From assembly GCF_030698125.1 (NCBI RefSeq), contig NZ_JAUYNV010000051.1:47486-111485 (forward strand): DNA of 64,000 nucleotides, read 5' to 3'. Within the stretch, counting starts at the first letter, position 1; every line of letters starts with the position of its first letter. The notes under the pieces were generated by a model. That model saw only the letters and a list, made by a program, of their open reading frames with translations. It was not told where the DNA came from and did no database searches. Below, one piece after another: positions 21,711 to 31,485 of the stretch. Source of the DNA: Methyloversatilis sp. GTDB taxonomy: Bacteria > Pseudomonadota > Gammaproteobacteria > Burkholderiales > Rhodocyclaceae. The position numbers and the translations under genes are program-made.

Positions 21711-22953
21711 GTGGCGGAGCACCACAGTTGAAGAACTGATTTCAGAGAACTGCCTTGAGGTCGGAGATGGCTATCGAGCCAAGAACTCAGAGCTATCGAA
21801 GTTCGGAATCCCCTTCGCTCGTGCAGGAAATATCAACGACGGATTCCAGTTCCTGGGAGCGGACTGCTTTCCACTGCTTGACTTGTGGCGCGTCGGTAGC
21901 AAGGTAAGCCGCCCAGGAGATGTCGTCTTTACATCGAAGGGAACGGTGGGGCGCTTCGCGTTGGTGGAGGCACACAGCCCGCAGTTTGTTTATTCCCCTC
22001 AACTTTGTTATTGGCGGTCGCTCGATCCGAACAAGCTCCTTCCTGCCTATTTGTATTACTGGATGAGCAGTAAGGAGTTTCTGCATCAGGTCGGATATCT
22101 GAAGGGTCAAACAGATATGGCCGATTACGTCAGTCTGCGAGATCAACGGCGTATGACAGTAAGCGTTCCGCCTCTGAGTTACCAAAAAGAGGTTGTTGAG
22201 CGCTTGAAGCCTCTCGACGACCGCATCGCCCTCCTGCGCGAAACCAACGCCACGCTCGAAGCCATCGCGCAGGCGCTGTTCAAGTCGTGGTTCGTCGATT
22301 TCGACCCCGTCCGCGCCCGCATGGAAGGCCGCCCCCCGGAAGGCATGGACGACGCCACCGCCGCCCTCTTTCCCGACAGTTTCGAGGAATCGGAACTGGG
22401 TTGGGTGCCGAAAGGGTGGAAGCCACGACGGCTCGATTCTTTTATTGAATTTGCTTACGGTAAGGCTCTGAAAGCCGGGGACCGAATTACGGGAGACGTT
22501 CCTGTCTATGGATCTGGCGGCGTGACGGGACATCACAATCAGAGCTTGGTGAATGGGCCATCAGTTATCGTCGGCCGCAAAGGAACAGTTGGGAGTTTGT
22601 TCTGGGAAGACCGCCCTTTCTTCCCGATTGATACCGTCTTCTTTGTCAGTTCGTCGGAGCCGATGACTTATTGCTATTACCTGCTTGAAACACTTGGCTT
22701 GTCAGAGATGAACACAGACGCTGCAGTCCCGGGACTGAACCGTAACAATGTCTACCGACTGAAGGTCCTCGGCCCCAATGCAGGCATAACCGCTGCATTT
22801 GATTCCGTCGTGGGTGTGATACGACGCCGAATCTTCAGCAATAACCAGCAAGCCCAAACCCTCGCCACCCTCCGCGACACCCTGCTGCCCCGCCTGATTT
22901 CCGGTCAGCTCCGTCTGCCGGAAGCCGAAGCGATGGCGCCTGAAACGGCGTAG
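21700..22953 (+). CDS. hsdS: Type I restriction specificity subunit HsdS
   Basis: 417 aa. Two target recognition domains are each followed by a conserved helix. TRD1 spans about residues 1-165, then the central repeat [39 protein letters not shown]2 spans about 225-375, then [28 protein letters not shown]. The central and C-terminal conserved parts are GC-rich like hsdM, whereas both TRDs are AT-richer, consistent with TRD exchange. The recognition sequence cannot be read from this. Confidence 0.95.
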
Positions 22954-23043
22954 CTGCAAACCTTCACTTCGTACCCATTGGGTAGGTCGGGGCTCATGTC
23001 GGGCCGACGATTGCGAACTTCGCGTACATGTAGTCGCTGATAG

Positions 23044-23068
23044 GTATGGAAAATGCCGTTTTCCATAC
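23044..23068. promoter_or_regulatory. Palindrome upstream of the MNT gene
   Basis: Perfect 10-bp arms GTATGGAAAA (23044-23053) and TTTTCCATAC (23059-23068), loop TGCCG, followed by ATATC. It resembles palindrome 1 upstream of fic (TATAGAAA, spacer, TTTCTATA, then CATATC), so a related regulator may bind both. The rest of the 22954-23149 gap holds no gene. Confidence 0.6.
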
Positions 23069-23149
23069 ATATCACTGGCTGTTTCCTTGTAACCCATCTT
23101 GCATTACGTAGCCGATAAGGCTACAGTCGAAGCCAATGGAGCTACGACT

Positions 23150-23758
23150 ATGTTGATGGAGCTGCTGTTCGGGAGTTATCGCCAGCGGGTGTTGAGCCTG
23201 TTGTTGTTGCATCCCGATTCAAGTTATTACGTGCGGGAACTGGCGCGCCTGACCGGCACCAGCGCCGGCACCCTGCACAAGGAATTGACCCGCCTGGCTC
23301 AGGCCGGTTTGCTGCTGCGTCAGGAGCAGGGTAACCAGGTGCGTTACCAGGCCAACCGGGCGTGTCCGGTCTTCCCCGAGCTGGCCGGCCTGTTTCGCAA
23401 GACCAGCGGCCTGGTGGATGTGCTGGCCGACGCCTTGCAACCCCTGGCTGGCGATATTGCGCTGGCTTTCGTCTTCGGCTCGATGGCGCGTGGCGACGAG
23501 CAGCCCGGCAGCGACGTGGATCTGATGCTGATCGGCTCGCCGGCCTTCGCCGATGTCGTGAGAGCCTTGTACCCGGCGCAGGAAACCTTGCAGCGTGAAA
23601 TCAATCCGGCGATCTACAGCGCTCAGGAAGTTGCCAGGCACATTGCGGCGGGCGAGCCTTTCATCCGCGAGCTTCTCGCCAAACCCAGATTATTCGTGAT
23701 CGGAACCGAGCATGAACTTGGAAAACTTGCTGGCGATTCACAAGCTGCAAAGCTTTGA
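23150..23758 (+). CDS. HTH plus MNT-type nucleotidyltransferase (antitoxin-like)
   Basis: 202 aa. An ArsR/MarR-like winged helix occupies residues 1-85 (LLLLHPDSSYYVRELARLTGTSAGTLHKELTRLAQAGLL). The minimal nucleotidyltransferase domain follows with VFGSMARGDEQPGSDVDLMLIG, the GS-x10-DxD signature. MNT proteins neutralise HEPN RNases by adding AMP or similar to them; that role here is inferred from the HEPN gene downstream. Start ATG 23150 is chosen because GGAG lies 8-12 bp upstream. It sits between hsdS and the HEPN gene in the R-M operon and is intact. Confidence 0.88.
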   Translation: MLMELLFGSYRQRVLSLLLLHPDSSYYVRELARLTGTSAGTLHKELTRLAQAGLLLRQEQGNQVRYQANRACPVFPELAGLFRKTSGLVDVLADALQPLAGDIALAFVFGSMARGDEQPGSDVDLMLIGSPAFADVVRALYPAQETLQREINPAIYSAQEVARHIAAGEPFIRELLAKPRLFVIGTEHELGKLAGDSQAAKL

Positions 23759-24169
23759 AGCGAGCGCGGCTGGCGTGCAACGCCTGCTGGCTGCTGCCAG
23801 CCGTAACCTGGCGGATGCCGGGATCGAGGCGCTCAGTTCGGAAAACCGGTTTGTGCGGCCTACAAGGCCGTCATGCAGTGCGCGATGATTGGCTTGTGGG
23901 CCAATGGCTACCGTACATCGACCAGCCAGCCCGGCCATCACCAGACCGCCTTGCAGGTATTGCCAAAGACGCTGGGGCTGGAGCGGGACGTAGTGATCGT
24001 GCTGGACGCCCTGCGCAAGCAACGCAATTTGAACGACTACGAGGGCGATCCCATCAGCGATAGTGCCGTGACTGAATGCTGCAAGCAGGCCGCTTTCCTG
24101 CTTGACCATACGCAGACGTGGTTGCGCAGGAATCGCCCGGAGTTGCTGGCGAGCAAGGCGCAACCGTGA
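23712..24169 (+). pseudogene. HEPN-domain protein, frameshifted (partner of MNT)
   Basis: The frame from ATG 23712 reads MNLENLLAIHKLQSFEASAAG, then LLAAASRNLADAGIEALSSENRF, and then goes out of register. From 23855 another frame resumes with AAYKAVMQCAMIGLWANGYR, then a LRKQRNLNDYEGD motif, to the stop at 24169. One base is missing between TTT (23850-23852) and GCG (23855-23857), where a three-base codon is expected. Restored, the protein would have about 152 aa and resemble SAV_6107-like HEPN proteins. The stop TGA overlaps a GTG that begins an hsdR-like reading frame. A sequencing error is the alternative to true loss. Confidence 0.8.
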
Positions 24170-24549
24170 CCGAAGACCACCTCGAACAGGAAGTGCTGGG
24201 CTGGCTGGCCGACGTCGGCTACACGCCGCTCGACGGCCCGGATCTGGCGCCTGACGGCAGCAGCCCGGAGCGCGGCCACTACCGCGAGGTGGTGCTGGAG
24301 GGCTACCGGAAGAAGATCGACAAGACGGTCGATCTGTTCAGCCGCATCAAGAACACCGATCAGGCCGAAGAAGTGGCCACGGTGCTATACGCGGTGCGCA
24401 AGCTCAAGCACGAGGCCGTGCAGGAGGTGTCGGAAGAAGACCTCTATCGCTACATCCTCGGCTGGAAGAAGTCGTGGGACCGCGAGGACAAGCGCCGGTC
24501 GATCGCCGGGACGATACGCAATCTCGAAATGCGAACTGGATGCGTCTGA
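24166..24549 (+). pseudogene. hsdR 5' fragment fused to the tail of an unrelated gene
   Basis: Codons 1-46 ([23 protein letters not shown] and on to REVVLEG) match the start of hsdR at 27164. The frame then switches to YRKKIDKTVDLFSRIKNTDQAEEVATVLYAVRKLKHEAVQ and an ending LGWKKSWDREDKRRSIAGTIRNLEM, a C-terminal fragment of a protein I do not recognise. After EM the +1 frame continues NWMRLKYSEALEVG before a stop, suggesting a further single-base change. The GTG overlaps the HEPN stop, so this was probably the original hsdR start before an insertion. Confidence 0.75.
24167..24302. repeat. 136-bp direct repeat, left copy
   Basis: Nearly identical (4 mismatches by eye, all at third codon positions) to 27165-27300. 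The pair brackets the cassette containing fic2 and the DUF3800 gene. Confidence 0.9.
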
Positions 24550-24893
24550 AGTACAGCGAGGCGCTGGAAGTCGGGTAAGACGCGCTGCCGTTGCCTCACG
24601 CCGCCTGTGTCTTCTTGGCAATGGCTTGGCAAACCCGCTTGCTACCCCAGGTCACCGCAGGGTGGGTGACTGGATCATCAATGTAAACAGTGGGTTGATG
24701 TACTTGACCCCTGTTTGGCTCGCCGATCATTTCCGTCTTTTGGCGAAAGCAGCAGTCCTCGCGCCTTGCCGCACACCCTGCCGACCATCCCCATGACGCG
24801 GATCAACTGACGTTTTCAGGTTCAAACAGGCTTTAACTGGATCTCTACAATTTAAAGAATGCTTTAATATAAAAAGCGTCGTGTAAAGAATCC
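24550..24893. other. Intergenic region before second fic
   Basis: No gene supported. Near its end is an AT-rich segment with a short palindrome TTAAAG-AATG-CTTTAA (24852-24867), about 26 bp upstream of the fic2 start. It is a reasonable promoter/operator position. Confidence 0.4.
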
Positions 24894-26051
24894 ATGCCTG
24901 TCATGCGCAGCACCGGCACCTGCGTCACCACTTCGACCCTCGGCGAATCCGTGCGGGCCTTCGTGCCGCACGCCTTGCCGCCGCGCGACCCTGCGCTGTC
25001 GGTCGACGCGTTTGCTGCGCTGAACCAGGCGGCAGAACATGCGCTCGCGCGCCTGTCCGGCGTGTCGGGGCTGGTACCGTCTGTTGATTGGCTGCTGTAC
25101 AGCGCGATCCGCAAAGAGGCCTTGCTGACGTCGCAGATCGAAGGCACGCAGGCGACGCTGACCGACCTGTTCGACGACGAAGCCGGTCTTGCGGTGAGCA
25201 ATACCGACGACGTCGAGGAAGTGACCAACTACCTGCGCGCTTTCCGGCACGTGCGCGACGCGTTGCGCGACCCCGCCGGCCTGCCGCTCAGCGTGCGCCT
25301 GCTGCGCGAGGCGCACGGACTGCTGCTCGACGGCGCGCGAGGGCGCGGCAAGCAACCGGGCGAGTTGCGCCGCTCGCAGAACTGGATCGGTGGCACGCGG
25401 CCCGGCAACGCGGTCTTCGTGCCGCCGCCGGCCGAGCGGGTAGCGGCGCTGCTGGCCGACTTGGAACGGTTCATCCATGCGCCGGCGCCGGCCGACCTGC
25501 CACCTCTGGTCAGGATCGCGCTGGTGCATGCGCAGTTCGAAACCATCCACCCCTTCCTCGACGGCAACGGCCGCATGGGCCGCCTGCTGATCACCGTGCT
25601 GATGGAACACTGGCAACTGCTGCCGGAACCGCTGCTCTACCTCAGCGGCTATCTGAAGCGGCATCAGTCCGAGTATTACCGCCGCCTGTCCGGCATACGC
25701 ACCGACGGCGACTGGGAAGGCTGGATCGCGTTCTTTCTCGAAGGCGTGGCGGTCGCGGCCAGCGCGGCCGAACGCAATATCGTCGCGATCGCGAGTCTCG
25801 TGGCCGCCGATCGCCGCCGTCTGCTGGCCGAACCGAAAGCCACGCCGGCGAGCTACCGCCTGTTCGAACGGCTGCCGATGATGCCGCGCTTCACCATCGA
25901 GCGCGTGCGCCAGCAACTCGACACGACTTTCCCGACCGCCAATGCGGCGGTGAAGCTGCTCGAAGCGCTGGGCATCGTGGTCGAACTGACCGGCCAGAAG
26001 AAAAACCGCAGCTTCAGCTATCAGTCCTATATCGAAATGCTGGCAGACTAG
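24894..26051 (+). CDS. Fic/DOC-family protein, second copy
   Basis: 385 aa. The catalytic motif HPFLDGNGRMGR starts at residue 219. The inhibitory motif TSQIEG (residues 79-84) fits (S/T)xxxE(G/N). An N-terminal helical region and a C-terminal winged-helix-like part (FTIERVRQQLDTTFPTANAAVKLLEALGIV) flank the Fic core; this is the common large class II layout (Fic_N plus Fic). It is only distantly similar to the Fic at 12772. It lies within the stretch bounded by the 136-bp direct repeats. ATG 24903 is an alternative start. Confidence 0.93.
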   Translation: MPVMRSTGTCVTTSTLGESVRAFVPHALPPRDPALSVDAFAALNQAAEHALARLSGVSGLVPSVDWLLYSAIRKEALLTSQIEGTQATLTDLFDDEAGLAVSNTDDVEEVTNYLRAFRHVRDALRDPAGLPLSVRLLREAHGLLLDGARGRGKQPGELRRSQNWIGGTRPGNAVFVPPPAERVAALLADLERFIHAPAPADLPPLVRIALVHAQFETIHPFLDGNGRMGRLLITVLMEHWQLLPEPLLYLSGYLKRHQSEYYRRLSGIRTDGDWEGWIAFFLEGVAVAASAAERNIVAIASLVAADRRRLLAEPKATPASYRLFERLPMMPRFTIERVRQQLDTTFPTANAAVKLLEALGIVVELTGQKKNRSFSYQSYIEMLAD

Positions 26052-26153
26052 GCTGACTCGAACGGGATGTTCTGACGAAAGAGGCGCTGGAATGCGCCAG
26101 ACGCTCTGTCTCAAAAGAATAACGAGCAGGCGTAAACCGCTGGAGGCGTTTGA

Positions 26154-27059
26154 ATGACAAGCCGAGGTACGCAATACGCCCTATTCGAATCGGTTGAAGC
26201 CATCCCTGTCGAGCAGGCAGCGCCTACCGTCGAAGGCAAGAGGTTCAGCGACTACGTGGTCTATGTGGATGAGAGTGGTGACCACTCTCTGGCCAGCATC
26301 GATCAGGAATATCCGGTCTTCGTGCTCGCCTTGTGTGTTTTTCACAAACGTCACTACGCTGAAAAGATTATTCCTGCCGTCGAAAAGCTGAAGTTCAACT
26401 ACTTTGGCCATGACAGCGTGGTGCTGCATGAGAATGAGATACGCAAGCAGAAAGGGGACTTTGTCTTCCTGAGTCACTACCCGACGCGACAAGAGTTCAT
26501 GGCACGTCTGTCGTCAATCATGGAAGCAAGCAACTTCATTCTGATTGCCTGCGTGGTGGACAAGAACCGTTTGAGCCGCAATGAGGGCGCTACGTCCAAC
26601 CCTTATCACATTGCGCTGGGAATCTGCCTGGAGTCCCTGCGCGAGTTCCTGGCCGAAAAAGGACAAGAGCCGTTGCAAACTCACGTCATTGTTGAGTGCA
26701 GGGGCCGAAAGGAAGACGCCGAACTTGAGCTGGAATTCAGACGCATTTGCGACGGTGAGAATCCGGGCAACAAGCACTTGCCGTTCGACATTGTCTTTGC
26801 TGACAAGAAGACAAATCTGACGGGTTTGCAACTTGCGGATCTTGTCGCGCGCCCCGTGGGACTCAATTACATTCGTCCGACGCAATCCAACCAGGCGTTT
26901 GATCTGCTGAAGCAGAAATTCTTCTGCGACGGAGGGCGTACATGTGTCGGTAGCGGCTACGAAGGCATGGGGTTGATGATTTACCCGCCCAGAAAAGCGA
27001 AAAGCCCCGGTGAACCCACCGAGGCTGTAGCGCCGACCGGGAACCCCCAATCCACTTAA
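26154..27059 (+). CDS. DUF3800 domain protein
   Basis: 301 aa. Begins the domain with the diagnostic acidic strand YVVYVDESGDHSL, followed by FVLALCVF. Later conserved acidic stretches are HVIVECRGRKEDAELELEFRRI and ADKKTNLTGLQLADLVARPVG. DUF3800 has an RNase H-like/nuclease-like arrangement of acidic residues and is common in defence islands; its activity is not established here. It lies 100 bp after fic2 and 105 bp before hsdR, inside the repeat-bounded cassette. Confidence 0.88.
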   Translation: MTSRGTQYALFESVEAIPVEQAAPTVEGKRFSDYVVYVDESGDHSLASIDQEYPVFVLALCVFHKRHYAEKIIPAVEKLKFNYFGHDSVVLHENEIRKQKGDFVFLSHYPTRQEFMARLSSIMEASNFILIACVVDKNRLSRNEGATSNPYHIALGICLESLREFLAEKGQEPLQTHVIVECRGRKEDAELELEFRRICDGENPGNKHLPFDIVFADKKTNLTGLQLADLVARPVGLNYIRPTQSNQAFDLLKQKFFCDGGRTCVGSGYEGMGLMIYPPRKAKSPGEPTEAVAPTGNPQST

Positions 27060-27163
27060 GACGAAACTTTACAGCAACTTGCCAGCAAATCAAGCGGGCG
27101 ACTTACCTCCGGATTCACCGACAAGTCTGAGCCCGTGCACAACCCTATTTACCGATGGCGCCC

Positions 27164-30100
27164 ATGACCGAAGACCACCTCGAACAGGAAGTGCTGGGCT
27201 GGCTGGCCGACGTCGGTTACACGCCGCTCGACGGCCCGGATCTGGCGCCGGACGGCAGCAGTCCGGAGCGCGGCCACTACCGCGAGGTGGTGCTGGAAGG
27301 GCGGCTGCGCAGCGCGATCGCGCGGCTGAACCCGGCGATTCCCGCGCCGGCGCGCGAAGATGCGCTGCGCCAGGTGCTCGATCTGGGCACGCCGGCGCTG
27401 CTGGCGGCGAACCGGCTGTTTCACCGGCTGCTCATCGGCGGCGTGCCGGTCGAGTACCAGCAGGAGGGCGACACCCGCGGCGACTTCGTGCGGCTGATCG
27501 ACTGGGCCGACCCCGCGTGCAACGAGTGGCTGGCCATCCGGCAGTTCACGATCAAGGGGCCGAAGCACACGCGCCGGCCCGACGTGATCCTGTTCGTCAA
27601 TGGGCTGCCGCTGGTGCTGCTGGAACTGAAGAACCCGGCCGACCAGACCGCCAGCATCTGGAAGGCCTGGGACCAGATCCAGACCTACAAGGCGCAGATC
27701 CCGGACGTGTTCCAGTACAACGAACTGCTGCTGATTGCCGACGGCAGCGAGGCGCGGCTGGGTTCGCTGTCGGCCAATGCCGAGCGCTTCATGCAGTGGC
27801 GCACCATCGACGGGGACGTGCTCGACCCGCTGGGCCAGTTCAACGAACTTGAAACACTGGTGCGCGGCGTGCTCGCACCGCCGATGCTGCTCGACTATCT
27901 GCGCTTCTTCGTGCTGTTCGAAGACGATGGCGGGCTGGTGAAGAAAATCGCCGGCTACCACCAGTTCCACGCGGTGCGCGCGGCGATCCGCCAGGTGGTG
28001 GCCGCGTCGCGACCCGACGGCGCGCCGCTCACCCGCGGCAAGGGCGGCGTGGTGTGGCACACCCAGGGTAGCGGCAAGAGCATCACGATGACCTGCTTCG
28101 CCGCCCGCGTGATGCAGGACGTGGCGATGGAAAACCCGACCATCGTCGTCATCACCGACCGCAACGACCTCGACGGCCAGCTGTTCGGCGTGTTCTCGCT
28201 GGCGCAGGACCTGCTGCGCGAACAGCCGGTGCAGGCGGCCACCCGGCAGGATCTGCGCGCCCGGCTCGGCAACCGCCCGTCCGGCGGCATCGTGTTCGCC
28301 ACCATCCAGAAATTCATGCCGGGCGAAGACGAAGACAGCTTTCCGGTGCTGTCCGACCGCCACAACATCGTGGTGATCGCCGACGAGGCGCATCGCACGC
28401 AGTACGGCTTCGAGGCGAAACTGAAAACGGTGCGACCCGCGCGCGGCGGTTCAGCCGATGCCGCCAATGACGATGGGCCGGCGCTGAAGGTGGCCCAGCC
28501 GGAGGCTGAGTACGTCACCCGCTATCAGGTCGGCTATGCGCAGCATCTGCGCGATGCGCTGCCCAACGCCACCTTCGTCGCCTTCACGGGCACGCCGGTA
28601 TCGAGCGAAGACCGCGATACGCGCGCCGTGTTCGGCGACTACATCCACATCTACGACATGCAGCAGGCGCGCGAAGACGGCGCGACGGTCGCGATCTACT
28701 TCGAATCGCGGCTGGCCCGGCTGTCGCTGAAGCAGGAGGACCTGCCGCAGATCGACGACGAGGTCGACGAACTGGCCGAAGACGAGGAAGAAAGCCAGCA
28801 GGCGAAACTCAAAAGCCGCTGGGCCGCGCTCGAAAAGGTGGTCGGCGCCGAACCGCGCATCGCCCGCGTGGCGGCCGATCTGGTCGCGCACTTCGAGGAA
28901 CGCAGCAAGGCACAGTCCGGCAAGGCCATGGTCGTGGCGATGAGCCGCGAAATCTGCGTGCATCTGTACGACGCCATCGTGGCGCTGCGCCCGGACTGGC
29001 ACGACGACGACGCGGAAAAGGGCGCGATCAAGATCGTCATGACCGGCTCGGCGTCGGACCGAGCGCTGCTGCAGCCGCATATATATAGCGCCAAGGTGAA
29101 GAAGCGGCTGGAGAAGCGTTTCAAGGCGCCGGGTGATCCGCTGCGCCTGGTCATCGTGCGCGACATGTGGCTCACCGGTTTCGACGCGCCGTGCATGCAC
29201 ACGCTGTACATCGACAAGCCGATGAAGGGCCACAACCTGATGCAGGCGATCGCCCGCGTCAATCGGGTATTCAAGGACAAGCAGGGCGGGCTGGTGGTCG
29301 ATTACATCGGCATCGCCAACGAACTGAAAAGCGCGCTGAAGGAATACACCGCCAGCAATGGCCGCGGCCGGCCGACGGTCGATGTCGCCGAAGCCTATGC
29401 GCTGCTGGCGGAAAAGCTCGACGTGCTGCGTGCGCTGCTGCACGGCTGCGACTGGAGCGATTTCCTGACCGCCAGCCACAAGCGCCTGGCCGGTGCAGCC
29501 AACCACGTGCTCGGCCAGCCGGATGGCAAGAAGCGCTTCGCCGACAATGCGCTGGCCATGAGCCAGGCTTTTTCGCTGTGCTGTACGCTGGACGAGGCGA
29601 AGGCCGTGCGCGAGGAAGTGGCGTTCCTGCAGGCGGTCAAGGTCATCCTGACCAAGCGCGACATCACACAGCAGAAGCGCACCGACGATGAGCGCGAACT
29701 GGCCATCCGCCAGATCATCAGTTCGGCGGTCGTGTCCGAAGACGTGGTCGATGTATTCAATGCCGTCGGGCTGGACAAGCCGAACATCGGCATTCTCGAC
29801 GACGACTTCCTCGCCGATGTGCGCAATCTACCGGAACGCAATCTGGCGGTCGAACTGCTCGACCGGTTGTTGCAGGGCGAAATCAAGTCACGCTTCGGCA
29901 GCAACGTGGTGCAGGAAAGGAAGTTTTCCGAACTGCTCGCCAACGTCATCACGCGCTACCAGAACCGCGCCATCGAAACCGCCCAGGTGATCGAAGAGCT
30001 GATCGCGATGGCGAAGAAATTCCGCGCGGCGGCCAGTCGTGGCGAGGAAATGGGTCTGAGCGAAGACGAAGTGCGCTTCTACGACGCGCTGGCCGACAAC

Positions 30101-30340
30101 GAATCAGCGGTGCGCGAACTCAGCGACGACATCCTGAAGAAGATCGCCCAGGAACTGACCGACAGCCTGCGCCGGAACCTGACGGTCGACTGGTCGGAAC
30201 GCGAAAGCGTGCGCGCAAAGCTGCGCCTGATGGTGAAGCGCATCCTGCGCAAGTACCGCTACCCGCCGGATGAGCAGGAGAAGGCGGTGGAACTGGTGCT
30301 CCAGCAGGCGCAGGCACTGGGCGAGGCCTGGTCGGCGTGA
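27164..30340 (+). CDS. hsdR: Type I restriction endonuclease subunit HsdR
   Basis: About 1058 aa. ATP-dependent translocase and nuclease of the R-M complex. The N-terminal PD-(D/E)xK nuclease is [22 protein letters not shown]. The superfamily 2 motor has Walker A in [16 protein letters not shown] in [14 protein letters not shown], motif [13 protein letters not shown], and motif [16 protein letters not shown]. The C-terminal helical region binds HsdM. ATG 27164 is preferred over 27155 because it matches the GTG of the duplicated 5' end at 24166. The first 136 bp are the right copy of the direct repeat. The gene looks intact, so the system may be active. Confidence 0.96.
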   Translation: MTEDHLEQEVLGWLADVGYTPLDGPDLAPDGSSPERGHYREVVLEGRLRSAIARLNPAIPAPAREDALRQVLDLGTPALLAANRLFHRLLIGGVPVEYQQEGDTRGDFVRLIDWADPACNEWLAIRQFTIKGPKHTRRPDVILFVNGLPLVLLELKNPADQTASIWKAWDQIQTYKAQIPDVFQYNELLLIADGSEARLGSLSANAERFMQWRTIDGDVLDPLGQFNELETLVRGVLAPPMLLDYLRFFVLFEDDGGLVKKIAGYHQFHAVRAAIRQVVAASRPDGAPLTRGKGGVVWHTQGSGKSITMTCFAARVMQDVAMENPTIVVITDRNDLDGQLFGVFSLAQDLLREQPVQAATRQDLRARLGNRPSGGIVFATIQKFMPGEDEDSFPVLSDRHNIVVIADEAHRTQYGFEAKLKTVRPARGGSADAANDDGPALKVAQPEAEYVTRYQVGYAQHLRDALPNATFVAFTGTPVSSEDRDTRAVFGDYIHIYDMQQAREDGATVAIYFESRLARLSLKQEDLPQIDDEVDELAEDEEESQQAKLKSRWAALEKVVGAEPRIARVAADLVAHFEERSKAQSGKAMVVAMSREICVHLYDAIVALRPDWHDDDAEKGAIKIVMTGSASDRALLQPHIYSAKVKKRLEKRFKAPGDPLRLVIVRDMWLTGFDAPCMHTLYIDKPMKGHNLMQAIARVNRVFKDKQGGLVVDYIGIANELKSALKEYTASNGRGRPTVDVAEAYALLAEKLDVLRALLHGCDWSDFLTASHKRLAGAANHVLGQPDGKKRFADNALAMSQAFSLCCTLDEAKAVREEVAFLQAVKVILTKRDITQQKRTDDERELAIRQIISSAVVSEDVVDVFNAVGLDKPNIGILDDDFLADVRNLPERNLAVELLDRLLQGEIKSRFGSNVVQERKFSELLANVITRYQNRAIETAQVIEELIAMAKKFRAAASRGEEMGLSEDEVRFYDALADNESAVRELSDDILKKIAQELTDSLRRNLTVDWSERESVRAKLRLMVKRILRKYRYPPDEQEKAVELVLQQAQALGEAWSA
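27165..27300. repeat. 136-bp direct repeat, right copy
   Basis: Matches 24167-24302. This copy is the real 5' end of hsdR. Confidence 0.9.
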
Positions 30341-30442
30341 GTGGCGCGACCTTGTCTGTTGCTGCCTTGCCTTCGCCTTGTCTGGCGCGCCCGCGCTGCA
30401 ACTGCCCGCGATCGCTTCTTAGCCCCCTTCCACGTGCGCGAC

Positions 30443-31485
30443 ATGACTGATCAACCCAGCGGCGAATTCCTGCTGTTCGAGAGCGACGATGGCAAGACGC
30501 GCGTGGAATGCCGCTTCACGGCCGACACACTCTGGCTGACACAGGCGCTTATGGCGGAACTGTTCCAGAAGGACGTTCGCACGATCAATGAGCATCTTCG
30601 GAACATCTACGACGAGGGCGAGCTTGTGTCCGAGGCAACTATCCGGAAGTTCCGGATAGTTCGATCCGAAGGCAGTCGTGAGGTCAGCCGCAACATCGAC
30701 CACTACAGCCTCGATGCCATTCTCGCCGTCGGCTATCGGGTGCGTTCGGCACGCGGCACGCAGTTCCGTCGCTGGGCGACCGAGCGGCTCAGCGAGTATC
30801 TGGTCAAGGGCTTCACGCTCGATGACGAGAGATTGAAGAATCCACCCGTCGCCGATTCGGGCGCACCGGACCGCTTCGACGAACTGCTCGAACGCATCCG
30901 CGACATCCGCGCCAGCGAGCGGCGCATGTATCTGCGGGTGCGGGAGATTTTCGCGATGGCGGCGGATTACTCGCCGTCACTGGCGGAAACGACAAAGTTC
31001 TTCCAGATCATCCAGAACAAGCTGCACTTCGCGGTGACCGGCAAGACGGCGGCTCAGCTGATAGTCGAACGCGCCGACAGCAGCCTGCCGAACATGGGCC
31101 TTACCAGTTCGAAATCAGGCAGTCGGACGTAACGGTGGCGAAGAACTACCTGCGCGAGCACGAGATCGACGAGCTGAACCGTATTGTCGTCATGTGGCTG
31201 GACTTCGCCGACGACCAGGCGCGGCGGCGCAAGGACATCTTTCTGAAGGACTGGGAAGACAAGCTCGATGCCTTCCTGCGTTTCAACGACCGCAATGTCC
31301 TGCCGGATGCCGGCAAGGTGTCGAAACAGCAGGCCGACGCACGCGCGCAAGTGGAGTACGAACGTTTCGCCGCGCAGCGCCGCGCACTGCTCGAAGCCGA
31401 AGGCGCCGAGCACAACGTGAACATGCTGGAAGAGGCGGCCAAGGCACTGCCTGCACCGTACCCCCGGTCGAGGAAAAAGACATGA
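30443..31485 (+). pseudogene. RhuM-family gene, frameshifted second copy
   Basis: The frame from ATG 30443 reads like RhuM (LTQALMAELFQKDVRTINEHLRNIYDEGEL, then YSLDAILAVGYRVRSARGTQFRRWA) up to NMGLTS. It then runs out of register to a stop near 31131. The other frame resumes as EIRQSDVTVAKNYLREHEIDELNRIVVMWLDF through to 31485. Adding one T in the CAGTTCG run at about 31106-31109 restores GLTSFEIRQSDVTVAKNYL and a protein of about 347 aa. It directly follows hsdR. The end overlaps the GIY-YIG gene start as ATGA. Confidence 0.85.
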
